Shown one piece after another: positions 23,993-31,569 of a stretch of DNA of 64,000 bases (position 1 is its first letter; every line of letters begins with the position of its first letter). The translations under genes were made by a program, and so were the position numbers. This DNA comes from Asaia sp003994335 (GTDB lineage: Bacteria; Pseudomonadota; Alphaproteobacteria; Acetobacterales; Acetobacteraceae): positions 289,637-353,636 of the forward strand of contig NZ_JBBCOR010000005.1 in assembly GCF_037151175.1 (NCBI RefSeq), in the 5' to 3' direction. The notes under the pieces are model-generated. The model saw only the letters and a list, made by a program, of their open reading frames with translations. It was not told the DNA's origin and ran no database searches.

Positions 23993-24099
23993 GCCTCCTG
24001 CACTTCCTCGAAATCATCATTCCCGCCTGCGCTGCCATTCGCCTGCTCGTCTGGGCGTCCGGCGTGACGCGGGCTGCAAGCTCGGAGGAACGCCCATGA
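23989..24099 (+). CDS. Small membrane peptide (36 aa)
   Basis: The ATG overlaps the stop of cro and its TGA overlaps the next ATG. The product has one hydrophobic helix (FLEIIIPACAAIRLLVWASG). Each of the starts at 23989, 24096 and 24575 is embedded in a similar CGCCCATGAGC context, suggesting duplicated gene junctions. Function unknown. Confidence 0.5.
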   Translation: MSLLHFLEIIIPACAAIRLLVWASGVTRAASSEERP

Positions 24100-24578
24100 G
24101 CATGATCACCCGCATCATTGCCCTGCACTGCACCTGCAAGATCCGCGACGTGACCCGCGAAGGACTATCACGAACCCTGGAATGTGCTTCCGCCTTGGAT
24201 GAGTGGTTAACGGGTCATCCATCCCTTGGGATTGGCTGGTTGTGCGTCCCCAAGCGGTTCGCCAGGTCCTTTTTTCTTCGGGCCGTCTACGAGGTCTCTC
24301 GTATGCCGAAAAAGCTCGGACAGGTAAGCCCGGTCACATCCACTAAAATGGCTAGACGCATGTTTTCCCTCAACCGAGGCGATCGTCGTCATAAGGCGCC
24401 AGATCAGAGCCTCTCTCGTGTTCGGCAGTTCACTCATATGGCCTCATCTTCTGGTTGTGCAGATGGTGAAAGCGTGGGGGAGCTTCCGACTCCCTCGCAC
24501 ACTGATGATGCTCTTCTGCTTAACTACGCAGCAAACGTGTCGGTGTTCCGCGACACAAAGGAAGGGGAACGCCCATGA
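24096..24578 (+). CDS. Uncertain early gene, possibly interrupted
   Basis: The frame is open for 160 codons and is coupled at both ends (ATGA overlaps), but composition is patchy. The first 22 residues and the last 10 fit the operon, while the middle overlaps a better-looking minus-strand frame (24207-24437). It may be a short gene enlarged by an inserted segment carrying its own gene. No domain recognised. Confidence 0.35.
   Translation: MSMITRIIALHCTCKIRDVTREGLSRTLECASALDEWLTGHPSLGIGWLCVPKRFARSFFLRAVYEVSRMPKKLGQVSPVTSTKMARRMFSLNRGDRRHKAPDQSLSRVRQFTHMASSSGCADGESVGELPTPSHTDDALLLNYAANVSVFRDTKEGERP
24207..24437 (-). CDS. Possible small inserted gene, antisense to the early operon
   Basis: 76 residues (MSELPNTREALIWRLMTTIA) with protein-like composition: a helical N-terminus, HFSGCDRAYLSELFRHTRDLVDG, and a Pro/Gly-rich end. 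It opposes the rightward operon inside 24096-24578. Choosing between the two strands needs homologs. Confidence 0.4.
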   Translation of the reverse strand: MSELPNTREALIWRLMTTIASVEGKHASSHFSGCDRAYLSELFRHTRDLVDGPKKKGPGEPLGDAQPANPKGWMTR

Positions 24579-24682
24579 GCGCCCCAGCCGCCAAGCCACC
24601 CTTCTCTCTGACCGGCACCGTCTCCGCGCTCGACCTGCAGAGCATTGCAAGCCGCCTCGAACGCAAGGGAGGCCAGAAATGA
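24575..24682 (+). CDS. Small hypothetical protein (35 aa)
   Basis: ATG 24575 overlaps the previous stop and the TGA overlaps the next ATG. The product (MSAPAAKPPFSLTGTVSALD, then LQSIASRLERK) could be a short helix-forming peptide. Support comes only from operon packing. Confidence 0.45.
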   Translation: MSAPAAKPPFSLTGTVSALDLQSIASRLERKGGQK

Positions 24683-25266
24683 GCGATACGAAGCCCTGCG
24701 CCTATTGCGGCGCCCTCATCATGCGCGAGGATCACATCACGAAATGGAGTTGGCAGAAGCGCCGGTTCTGTCGTGCGTTCTGCGCGGCGCAGGAAACCTC
24801 CGGCGATCGTATGGTCACGAAGGATGAGGCTGAGCGCTTCCTCGTTCTGGTGAACAAGGGCGCGTCTCAGACTGCGGCGGCCAAAGAGATCGGGCGGAAA
24901 CAGTCGAGCCTCCTGAATGCGGCCATCAAGCATGGACTGCTCAACGCACGCATTCCTGCCGCCAACGACCCGTGCAGCACGTCTCCGGAGGAGATGCTTG
25001 CGCTTTTCCGGAATGGGCTGTCGTACAGCGAGATTGCTGCGCGCTGCGGCATTTCGGTCAAGGCCGTCTCTGCGAAGGTCAATCGGGCGAAGAAGCGCGA
25101 GGTTCCGGCGCCTGGGCAGCCGCGGCTCCCTGTAGAGGTCCCTGCCTCCACCCTCAACACAAGGGGGCCAGAGTCAGCCGGGTCTGATGTAAGCTGGGGC
25201 GCGCTCGGGCTTGGAATTCCCTATTTCGAAGCCCTGAAACTGACGCAGAACATGCGCGCCCTCTGA
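24679..25266 (+). CDS. GcrA-like/HTH phage regulator with N-terminal zinc motif
   Basis: Start ATG 24679, 195 residues. Residues 7-12 (CAYCG) and 34-40 (FCRAFC) give four cysteines for a zinc ribbon. Two HTH-like units follow: NKGASQTAAAKEIGRKQSSLLNAAIKHGL and MLALFRNGLSYSEIAARCGISVKAVSAKVNRA, the second resembling the GcrA 'L...G.S...IA..lG....aV..K..R' helix pair. It ends with a conserved-looking SWGALGLGIPYFEALKL. Likely regulator; target unknown. Confidence 0.65.
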   Translation: MSDTKPCAYCGALIMREDHITKWSWQKRRFCRAFCAAQETSGDRMVTKDEAERFLVLVNKGASQTAAAKEIGRKQSSLLNAAIKHGLLNARIPAANDPCSTSPEEMLALFRNGLSYSEIAARCGISVKAVSAKVNRAKKREVPAPGQPRLPVEVPASTLNTRGPESAGSDVSWGALGLGIPYFEALKLTQNMRAL

Positions 25267-25271
25267 CCCCA

Positions 25272-25487
25272 TCAAATGACAACCACGACCCCCACCGCAG
25301 CCGCAAACTGCTCAACAAGACGTTGGCGCGTCTGGCCCGTAGCGTGCGGGTGCAGCACCGACCAGAGCCGGGCGGCGCGCAGAATGTCGAGAGCGATCAC
25401 GGGCGTATCCAACCGCTGCGTGAACCTTCTCGCATCTGCCTCAACCAGTGGCTTGTCGTGCTCGTGGGTGGTGGTGTCGTCGTCCAA
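25272..25487 (-). CDS. Possible small antisense gene (71 aa)
   Basis: The protein-like sequence MDDDTTTHEHDKPLVEADAR followed by ALDILRAARLWSVLHPHATG ends in a valine-rich strand. It is the only plausible frame in the 270-bp gap between two rightward genes; the plus-strand frame there has shadow-like Ser/Arg composition. Function unknown. Confidence 0.45.
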   Translation of the reverse strand: MDDDTTTHEHDKPLVEADARRFTQRLDTPVIALDILRAARLWSVLHPHATGQTRQRLVEQFAAAVGVVVVI

Positions 25488-25538
25488 TTCTGAACTCCCT
25501 CAAACTGCTCGTGACAAGGCAGATGATGGAGGAAAAAC

Positions 25539-25931
25539 ATGTGCAAGGTTGGGGCATTTCGCTGCCCAAAAATGCCAACTGTTGACCCAAAGTTTCCGCG
25601 AATGATGGCTGCGACCATCCCCGTTCGCGATCGGCTGCTCGATGCGATCAAGCGCGAGTTCATGCCCTTTCGCTTTGCAGCAGAAATGCTCGCCCGGGCG
25701 TCGAAAAAGTCACCCAGGGCGGCTCGTAACTGGCTGTCAGATCGCAATGCTCCCGATGCGGAAGCACTGATCGAACTGATGGCCTCGTGTTCATCCATAG
25801 CCGACGAGGTGGAGCGCCTCGTTGCTGAGCGCCGTGCGGCGCGGGAGCAAGAATTATGCCTTGGTTCAAAATCAAGGTCGGTCGGTTTGGCATCGGTAGA
25901 GATGCAGGCCCTCCACCTTCATACCGACTGA
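25539..25931 (+). CDS. Hypothetical phage protein
   Basis: Start ATG 25539 behind GGAGGAAAAAC. Residues 30-100 look like a small HTH-type domain (VRDRLLDAIKREFMPFRFAAEMLARASKKSPRAARNWL, DAEALIELMASC), akin to phage regulators that pair a helix bundle with 'aa..W...r..P....l..l'. The last 25 residues overlap the next gene and look unconserved, so a frameshift near 25855 is possible. Confidence 0.6.
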   Translation: MCKVGAFRCPKMPTVDPKFPRMMAATIPVRDRLLDAIKREFMPFRFAAEMLARASKKSPRAARNWLSDRNAPDAEALIELMASCSSIADEVERLVAERRAAREQELCLGSKSRSVGLASVEMQALHLHTD

Positions 25932-26044
25932 CGTTTCTGCGGATCGTCTGGAAAGACTGGGATGCCTTTGAGGCTTGGGCGCTGGCTGAGGTCGATCGCT
26001 ACAAGCGGGCGCTCGAGGCTGCGCGGAAGGAGCTTCAGAAATGA
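25856..26044 (+). CDS. Hypothetical phage protein (62 aa)
   Basis: MPWFKIKVGRFGIGRDAGPP leads into IVWKDWDAFEAWALAEVDRYKRALEAARKEL. The product is a small beta strand followed by a long amphipathic helix. It overlaps the upstream frame by 76 bp and the downstream start by 4 bp. Function unknown. Confidence 0.55.
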   Translation: MPWFKIKVGRFGIGRDAGPPPSYRLTFLRIVWKDWDAFEAWALAEVDRYKRALEAARKELQK

Positions 26045-26259
26045 CCCAGCCGCTCCCGTTCGCAAACCTGCGAAATTACTTGGCCGATCAGATCGAAATG
26101 GAAGGAAGCCTTTCGCGCTGGGCTGACCGGCACGGCTTCCACAAATCGACCGTCTCCGAAGTCCTGAGCCAGAAGCGTGAAATGCCAGACACCATGGCGA
26201 ACGCGCTTGGCTTTGCTGTCCAGAAAATTGCCATTCCGATGCGAGGCCAGAATGTCTGA
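26041..26259 (+). CDS. Small HTH protein
   Basis: 72 residues with a Cro-like helix set: NLRNYLADQIEMEGSLSRWADRHGFHKSTVSEVLSQKREMPDTMANALGF. The SLSRWADRHGFHKSTVSEVL core is a clear HTH. Coupled by short overlaps to neighbours in the rightward operon. Likely an early DNA-binding regulator. Confidence 0.7.
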   Translation: MTQPLPFANLRNYLADQIEMEGSLSRWADRHGFHKSTVSEVLSQKREMPDTMANALGFAVQKIAIPMRGQNV

Positions 26260-26524
26260 GTTCCCGAACGATCACAATTCACGCGCCCAAGAAGGCGGGG
26301 TCGCTGCGGATCGTCTGCGCTCCATTATCGAGCGGCATATCCGGCTTGAGGAAGAGGTTAAGGCCCTGCGCGGCGACCAGAAGGACATCATGTCCGAGGC
26401 CAAGAGCGCTGGTTACTGCCCCAAGACGATCAAGCAGGTCATTCGCATCATGAATGCGGATCCTAAGGACGTGCAGGAAGCAGAGCATCTGCTCGACACA
26501 TATCGGAGGGCATTGGGATGCTAG
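26252..26524 (+). CDS. GapR-family DNA-binding protein (DUF2312)
   Basis: Start ATG 26252. In 90 residues, LRSIIERHIRLEEEVKALRGDQKDIMSEAKSAGYCPKTIKQVIRI matches the GapR/DUF2312 signature (I.RIErLEEEk......ikdvy.eAK..G.d.k.lr.ii). In Caulobacter GapR is a nucleoid protein binding overtwisted DNA. Phage copies are common in alphaproteobacterial prophages and may influence replication or transcription near the downstream origin. Confidence 0.88.
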   Translation: MSEFPNDHNSRAQEGGVAADRLRSIIERHIRLEEEVKALRGDQKDIMSEAKSAGYCPKTIKQVIRIMNADPKDVQEAEHLLDTYRRALGC

Positions 26525-26727
26525 ATTTCCTCTTCCCCCGTCTCCGCCGCCTGGAAGCCGAGAACGAGCGCCTGCGCGTCCTGCTCTGGGAGGCCAAGGC
26601 TGAACCTGCCCGCACACTGGCCCTGATGGCCGCCAAGGATAAGGAAATCGCCACCCTCAAAGCGGAGAACCGCGTCCTGAAACGGGAGCGGGACCGGGCT
26701 GGGAGGTTTGCGCCATGCGAGAAATAA
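26518..26727 (+). CDS. Coiled-coil hypothetical protein (69 aa)
   Basis: A leucine/glutamate heptad pattern runs almost throughout (LRRLEAENERLRVLLWEAK, DKEIATLKAENRVLKRERDR). Start overlaps the GapR-type gene and end overlaps rusA-like. Likely an oligomerisation or scaffold factor; role unknown. Confidence 0.6.
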   Translation: MLDFLFPRLRRLEAENERLRVLLWEAKAEPARTLALMAAKDKEIATLKAENRVLKRERDRAGRFAPCEK

Positions 26728-27137
26728 CCTTCACCCTCCCCGCGCCCTTCCCGCTGCTCAATCACAGCATTGGGCAGAGCCGTTTTACGCTTACTGGAAT
26801 GCGCCGGAAGATGGCCCGGTCTGTCGCTATGGCGTCAGCGGGTCTGCGGCCTCCTGAGCCGTTCAGCAAGGCGCATGTCGTGATTGAGCGATACTCCGTG
26901 GGTTCGCCGGATAATGACGGCCTCCAAGGCGGTGCAAAGTTCCTGATCGACAGCCTGACGACGCCGCGCCGGCTCAACGTCCGCACTGAGGGCGCTCGTC
27001 CGCGCACGAAGAACAAGCGCGGCCTGGGCTTCATCATCGACGACGCGCCGCAGTACGCCGAAATCGAGGTCATCGGCATCAAGTGCAAGCGCGCCGAACA
27101 GCGCACGGTCGTGACCATTCGCGAGGTGGTGGGATGA
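26715..27137 (+). CDS. RusA-like Holliday junction endonuclease
   Basis: This 140-residue protein follows the RusA fold pattern: an N-terminal strand (TFTLPAPFPLLNHSIGQ), VVIERYSVGSPDNDGLQGGAKFLIDSL, and GFIIDDAPQYAEIEV. The three acidic positions (the D of PDND, the D of LIDSL and DD of IIDDA) match the family metal site. It would resolve junctions made during RecT-dependent recombination. Overlaps the initiator gene by 4 bp. Confidence 0.8.
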   Translation: MREITFTLPAPFPLLNHSIGQSRFTLTGMRRKMARSVAMASAGLRPPEPFSKAHVVIERYSVGSPDNDGLQGGAKFLIDSLTTPRRLNVRTEGARPRTKNKRGLGFIIDDAPQYAEIEVIGIKCKRAEQRTVVTIREVVG

Positions 27138-28003
27138 GCATACGCGCCGTCAAATGGGCGTGGTCACTGGGCGTCCCGTCCACGGTCAAACTCGTTCTCG
27201 TCGCGCTGGCTGACCATGCGGACGAAGACGGCGATTGCTGGCCTGCGCAGTCTCGTATTGCCGAGATGACCGGTCTGACCGACCGCACCGTTCGCTATGT
27301 CATGCACGGATTGCGCGCTTCGGGACTGATCAAAACAGACGGTGGCAAAGGCCGCCGCGGACAAATTTCCCTATCGTTGGATGTGACCGAAATGACGCCA
27401 GAGATGACGAAAATCGTCGCGTCGGAATGCGCCTCAACAAGCAAAAAACGGGCCATTTCTGACGGAGCAAATCGGAACGAGATTCCTAAAAATCGGAACG
27501 AGATTCCTAACTTCGACCGGAACGAGATTCCTAAAGATAGGAATTTGGTTCCACTCAACCGGAACGAGATTCCTAACCACAGAACCATCAAGAACCATCA
27601 AGAACCATCATTACCCCCTAAGCCCCCATCCGATGCTCCGGTGGTCCGCGTGGTGAAGGATGAGAGGGACATGACCTTCCGATCGGCGGGCGGGTCCGAG
27701 ACGATCCGCATCCCCGACTTCGTGCCTCTGGACGCATGGACCGGATACCTTGAGATGCGCGACCGGAAGAAGGCGCCCCGAACGGCCTATGCCCTGCGGA
27801 AGATTATCAACGAACTCGAGCGGTTCCACGTCGCAGGGCATGACATTCGCGGCATCCTCGACACTTCGACCATGAACGGTTGGAAGGGCGTATTCGGGCC
27901 GAAGGGGCAGGTAGCAGCGCGACCGGCGTTTGCGAAGCCGAGAGACCCACTGTCGCAGCAAGCCGAGCGGATGCGCGAGAAAATGGCGGGGTGGCGCTCA
28001 TGA
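27134..28003 (+). CDS. O-like replication initiator with internal origin
   Basis: Start ATG 27134, 289 residues. Residues 1-75 form an HTH_36-type winged helix (WSLGVPSTVKLVLVALADHA, CWPAQSRIAEMTGLTDRTVRYVMHGLRASGLI), typical of phage initiators. The middle encodes five tandem copies of N/D-R-N-E-I-P, translated from DNA iterons at 27473-27576. The C-terminal part (about 195-289) would recruit the next protein. This mirrors lambda O, whose gene contains the origin. The downstream gene occupies the P position. Confidence 0.75.
   Translation: MSIRAVKWAWSLGVPSTVKLVLVALADHADEDGDCWPAQSRIAEMTGLTDRTVRYVMHGLRASGLIKTDGGKGRRGQISLSLDVTEMTPEMTKIVASECASTSKKRAISDGANRNEIPKNRNEIPNFDRNEIPKDRNLVPLNRNEIPNHRTIKNHQEPSLPPKPPSDAPVVRVVKDERDMTFRSAGGSETIRIPDFVPLDAWTGYLEMRDRKKAPRTAYALRKIINELERFHVAGHDIRGILDTSTMNGWKGVFGPKGQVAARPAFAKPRDPLSQQAERMREKMAGWRS
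27473..27610 (+). other. Putative phage replication origin: five iterons plus tandem decamers
   Basis: The 17-bp iteron CGGAACGAGATTCCTAA occurs exactly at 27473-27489, 27494-27510, 27518-27534 and 27560-27576, with a degenerate copy at 27539-27555. Starts are 21, 24, 21 and 21 bp apart, about two helical turns, and each has internal GGAA/TTCC dyad symmetry. Right after them, AGAACCATCA is repeated three times in tandem (27581-27610). The whole array lies within the initiator gene, in frame. Confidence 0.8.
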
Positions 28004-28839
28004 CCGATCTGGCAACCTATGCCGGGCAGCGCGTCCCGGCCCTGAGCCATGCGCTCGAGACGGCAATCAGCGGCACGAACGTTTCGTTCTTCGGGCAGCG
28101 TGAGACGGCAAGCGAGAGAGAGGCCAGACTGAACGGCGGCGAGCCCGCTCCCGGTATGGTCATTGCGGCTGGCCCTCGAGTGCCGCCGTCCGGTGCGGTG
28201 ATTGCTGAAGCACGGCGCATTCTTCCCGACCTCGAGCGTGCTCTCGACCCTCTGCCGGCCGATCGGCTGCGCGCTGAGATCGATCGGTTCCTCGACATCC
28301 TCAATGCTTCTGTCGCCCGGCCGCAGGAAATGGACGCGCTGGACATGCGCAAGGCCGCACTCGAGGTCGCACTCGAGGGAACGCCCGCCATTGTCTGGAC
28401 GCCCGCCACGCTGCGAATGGCCCAACGCCGGTTTAAGTTCTTCCCCTCGGTCGCTGAGCTTGCGGAGTTGCTGGACGAGGTGGCTGCGCCTCTGTGCGAC
28501 AAGGTGGCGCATGTCCGCATCGTGTCGCGTCAGGAGGCTCGAGAGCCGGAACGCCCTCGCCCGACCGATGCCGAGCGCGAGGCCGTGGCTGCGATGATGG
28601 CGGCTCGCCGGGCCGAGGTAGCCAAACGCGAAGCCCACGAAGCGAAGATCCGCAAACATGGCACCTACACACCACCCGGCGCTGAGGGTCTGACCGGCTG
28701 GGCCCTGCTCGATGCGCTGAAAGCCGATCTGCCGAACCTCGACGGGGATTTGCTGGCCGTGACGCAAGAGCGGGTCGAGGAAATGCAGCGCCGGTTCGAG
28801 GCGGCTGAACGGTTCATGACGTGCGAGGTGCAGGCATGA
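28000..28839 (+). CDS. Hypothetical protein in the helicase-loader (P) position
   Basis: Start ATG 28000 overlaps the initiator stop (ATGA). The 279-residue product is alanine/arginine-rich and helical. MAQRRFKFFPSVAELAELLDEV resembles the segment found in phage replication proteins of the 'P/loader-like' class, where a basic helix precedes FPS..E. No P-loop is seen, so it is not a DnaC-type ATPase. Assignment rests on position. Confidence 0.6.
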   Translation: MTDLATYAGQRVPALSHALETAISGTNVSFFGQRETASEREARLNGGEPAPGMVIAAGPRVPPSGAVIAEARRILPDLERALDPLPADRLRAEIDRFLDILNASVARPQEMDALDMRKAALEVALEGTPAIVWTPATLRMAQRRFKFFPSVAELAELLDEVAAPLCDKVAHVRIVSRQEAREPERPRPTDAEREAVAAMMAARRAEVAKREAHEAKIRKHGTYTPPGAEGLTGWALLDALKADLPNLDGDLLAVTQERVEEMQRRFEAAERFMTCEVQA

Positions 28840-29402
28840 AAAACCCAGCAAATCCGGGCGATTTCAGTACAAACGGGACTCGGGGTGTGGTAGGATCGGG
28901 CATGAGCGAAACGACGAATTCCGCTGACTGGCCGATTGGGGTTTCCGTCTCCATCACGCAGACTTGCGGCAAACCGGCGACGGAATTCGAGATGCTGACT
29001 TACGCCTGGTACACGCTAGGAGCCAAAATGCGGGCCGCTGAGGGCTGTGTGGGGGATTTTACACCCACTCGGAGCGGAAACGTCGGAACGGCCAGTGAGG
29101 CGCATACGTCGAGGATTGTCCAAGGGTGCGGATGTGATCGGTGCCAGTCCTCCCGTCCGGGGTTCCCGGGACCATCAAAACCAGGCTGGCGCTATGGCTG
29201 CGAACGGTGCGGCAACAAGCGATGTCCCCACCATGAGTGGCATGGCTTTGAATGCACGGGCAGTAATGAGCCGGGGCAGATCGGGGATGAGCGTAGCGCA
29301 AATTGTGAGACGATAAACTCACCGGCTGAAATTGGTACGGGCTGTACGGGGCGCAGATCAGGTTTCAAGCTCTTGCGCCAAAGCATTCATCGTTCTGGTT
29401 GA
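28836..29402 (+). CDS. Cysteine-rich putative zinc-binding phage protein
   Basis: Start ATG 28836 overlaps the preceding stop. The 188-residue product carries GCGCDRCQSS, YGCERCGNKRCPHHEWHGFEC and further cysteines. These suggest one or two zinc knuckles between about residues 108 and 145. The N-terminal half (SADWPIGVSVSITQTCGK) is soluble. Function unknown. Confidence 0.6.
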   Translation: MKNPANPGDFSTNGTRGVVGSGMSETTNSADWPIGVSVSITQTCGKPATEFEMLTYAWYTLGAKMRAAEGCVGDFTPTRSGNVGTASEAHTSRIVQGCGCDRCQSSRPGFPGPSKPGWRYGCERCGNKRCPHHEWHGFECTGSNEPGQIGDERSANCETINSPAEIGTGCTGRRSGFKLLRQSIHRSG

Positions 29403-29604
29403 AGCGCCAGACCGAAGTCGGTAGCTCACCCGCATCTTGGGTCACATAACACCAGGTTCCCGTGACTGACGGTTCATCATCATCCAAGGTCAAAGCGCTT
29501 CCGCACCATGTCCGCGCAAGAATGAGCGATTGATAGAGCTGCAAGGCCTCCGCAACGGCGTTTAAGGCTTTCAACTCTGCGATCCGGCTCTCGAACTCAT
29601 CCAT
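29365..29604 (-). CDS. Small hypothetical protein, antisense orientation
   Basis: 79 residues: a helical start (MDEFESRIAELKALNAVAEA) and a beta-like end with two tryptophans and two cysteines. It overlaps the 3' end of the cysteine-rich gene by 38 bp and is transcribed against the early operon, as expected for a lysogenic-expression moron. Confidence 0.55.
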   Translation of the reverse strand: MDEFESRIAELKALNAVAEALQLYQSLILARTWCGSALTLDDDEPSVTGTWCYVTQDAGELPTSVWRFNQNDECFGARA

Positions 29605-29776
29605 GCATCGAGGCTAACGCAAGTACGGTTAATGATCCGTTATGCGAGTGTTAAGTAAATTCGAGCGTAGAGAGATGTTGCGGGGAGGCGCTACTTGTCT
29701 CCTCTGGCGCTTGCGCAAAAACGATTCCTTAACCTTTTCGACATCACCTACGGAGTTTAATTCAGCGAGACCTATC

Positions 29777-30178
29777 ATGTCTAGATACAATATTATTGCA
29801 CTGTCGTTATTATTATCAATCCTTGCAGGTTGTCACAAACAAGACCGGAATATCGCGCAAGTATCTCTACATGAGGCCCATTGTCATGTCGTCGCCCTTG
29901 AAAGCTATTGCGAGGAGAACGGCGGCGGTAGGCGATTTGAAATCGCCGACATTCCCGAAGAATTCAGAGACCGGTTCATAACCGCATGTAGCGGTAACTT
30001 GCATTGCGACGTAGTCTTGAGCGTACCGCGACTAGAGGCTCGAGACCGCAAGCTCTGCAAGATCGTAGACATTTCTTGGTCCGATGCTCGGGGGGGATCA
30101 CCATATGAGCATATCTATGGCAAGTGGTTAGCCGCGATACACGTCCCGCAATGGGGAGGCACGAACAAGAAAGTTTGA
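29777..30178 (+). CDS. Small lipoprotein
   Basis: The ATG at 29777 gives a short signal sequence with lipobox LAGC (IIALSLLLSILAGCHKQ), so Cys18 would be lipidated. The mature domain has four more cysteines (HCHVV, SYCEE, TACSGNLHCD, KLCKIVD), suggesting disulfides in the periplasm. Local GC content is lower than in flanking phage genes. Phage lipoproteins often mediate superinfection exclusion or host envelope changes, but no homolog is recognised. Confidence 0.65.
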   Translation: MSRYNIIALSLLLSILAGCHKQDRNIAQVSLHEAHCHVVALESYCEENGGGRRFEIADIPEEFRDRFITACSGNLHCDVVLSVPRLEARDRKLCKIVDISWSDARGGSPYEHIYGKWLAAIHVPQWGGTNKKV

Positions 30179-30441
30179 TGAATTGTTATCGAATCGTAAT
30201 CATGCTCTTTCGCAAAGTTACAATTCGATGTAAGCGCCCACCCATGACGATATCGAAATCAATTTTCGCCGCCACTGCGTGCGCGTGGGTAGCATTTTTC
30301 GTGCTGCAATTCCTCGATCTACAAGGAACATGCGCCCTGCAGGATCACGCTCAGTTGGTTGCAGACATCATGGCTGTGTTGTGCATCTTCGTGCTGCTCG
30401 GCAAACTCGTCAGGATGCATAAATCGCGGTCAGCTCACTGA
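30178..30441 (+). CDS. Small inner-membrane protein
   Basis: The frame starts at ATG 30178, overlapping the lipoprotein stop (TGATG); ATG 30244 is an alternative. From 30244 it encodes two hydrophobic helices (FAATACAWVAFFVLQFLDL and LVADIMAVLCIFVLLGKLV) with a basic tail. Coupled to the lipoprotein, implying a two-gene envelope module. Confidence 0.55.
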   Translation: MNCYRIVIMLFRKVTIRCKRPPMTISKSIFAATACAWVAFFVLQFLDLQGTCALQDHAQLVADIMAVLCIFVLLGKLVRMHKSRSAH

Positions 30442-30507
30442 TTTCCCAACAACTGACGGCTGTAATTTCCTGTGTACCTAGAGGGCGGGGTTGGCGATAA
30501 TCGGGGT

Positions 30508-30669
30508 ATGGCCATATCCCCCGAAATCGCAGCAACGATCTCCGAAATGTCCAAGCCCAAGCTGGACGAAAGGACGTTCATCGCTCGGTCTGTAGAGCCG
30601 CTTGGACCGACACCCGAACGCGAGGCAAAGGCGGACTATTTCGGCGCTTGTGGCAGTCGGAAAATTTAA
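30508..30669 (+). CDS. Small hypothetical protein (53 aa)
   Basis: Start ATG 30508 after GGGG. Hydrophilic product (MAISPEIAATISEMSKPKLD) with no motif. Its relation to neighbours is unclear. Confidence 0.4.
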   Translation: MAISPEIAATISEMSKPKLDERTFIARSVEPLGPTPEREAKADYFGACGSRKI

Positions 30670-30712
30670 CCACTCCTACGCGATTTCATCCGCAAGAGTG
30701 GCGTCGGCTCAA

Positions 30713-31423
30713 CTACTGCACAGGGATTGCCCGTTCCACCTTCGTGGATCTTACCAAGTTTTTGTGTTCGCAAACCATAGTAGGGGTCCCCGTTGATACA
30801 GCGCCTGATTCAGACTTTTTATCGGGAAAGAGCAATTCGCTACATTCATGGAATCCAGCAAGAGGCGCAATTATCGCGACGGCGATGGCAAGTAATTGCC
30901 GGACTTTGTTGACTGAGGCGGCGAGATACCTCTCGCCACAACTTGGCGTCCTGTCCCTTTCCTCCAGCGACATAAATGGTCTGTTGTGCAACCCTTCGAG
31001 TATGCGTTTCAGATAATGTTTCCATGTGGGATGATTCTCCTTCTCCTTCTCCTTCTCCTTCTCCTTCTCCTTCGTGGCAGGCGTGCGCACAGGTTCACCA
31101 TCGTATGCCAAATTATTATGGAAAACGCAGCTTGAGGTAATTAGTGTAAGAAATAATATTACTATGGTAATGTATATGCAATTTGAAATCCCGTATTCTA
31201 TCCAGTATTTTTCTATAAAATTTTTGTAGATTAGACATAAAATATAAAAACTATACGCCACCTGTATAAGTACGCGTACAGCCCTCCCAAACTTCATAGA
31301 ACTTTCGTTTACTTCTAAAAGCTCTCTCATGCCATCGTACCACGCATACAGAGCCGCCGCTGCAATTATAGTTCTGTAGTAATCCATACATAGTCTCCAT
31401 ACCATTGTACTGCTTGATATCAC
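30713..31423 (-). CDS. AT-rich moron: multi-helix membrane protein with Lys-Glu repeat
   Basis: 236 residues. Hydrophobic segments lie at about 18-30, 48-66, 80-103 and 176-190. Between the third and fourth lies a (KE)n stretch translated from a hexanucleotide repeat. Base composition (about 31080-31570) is strikingly AT-rich compared with the phage, indicating recent transfer. A 5'-adjacent frame in another phase (to 31571) also looks partly coding, so the N-terminus may be frameshifted. No family is recognised with certainty. Confidence 0.55.
   Translation of the reverse strand: MISSSTMVWRLCMDYYRTIIAAAALYAWYDGMRELLEVNESSMKFGRAVRVLIQVAYSFYILCLIYKNFIEKYWIEYGISNCIYITIVILFLTLITSSCVFHNNLAYDGEPVRTPATKEKEKEKEKEKENHPTWKHYLKRILEGLHNRPFMSLEERDRTPSCGERYLAASVNKVRQLLAIAVAIIAPLAGFHECSELLFPDKKSESGAVSTGTPTMVCEHKNLVRSTKVERAIPVQ
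31035..31073. repeat. Hexanucleotide microsatellite (TTCTCC)6.5
   Basis: Six and a half perfect tandem TTCTCC units encode alternating Lys-Glu on the minus strand in the membrane-protein gene. Because the unit is six bases, slippage would lengthen or shorten the charged linker without breaking the frame. Confidence 0.9.
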
Positions 31424-31569
31424 TCAAAAGCAGACCCCAATTTATCCCGTCGCGACTTATTTGATCGCTGGAACCGACCGAAATGATGATACACAAAATA
31501 TAATAAGGCCCATCACAATTGCCTCCATTTTCTCTGTACCAACTCAGCCTATTTTGATATATTTTAATC

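Noticed and set aside
27473..27610. CRISPR-like short array
   Set aside because: Repeats are 17 bp with 4-7 bp gaps that are not unique spacers, and the array is in frame within an initiator gene. Iterons explain it better.
31035..31073. CRISPR or VNTR locus of its own
   Set aside because: It is a pure hexanucleotide tract inside a coding frame with no spacers.
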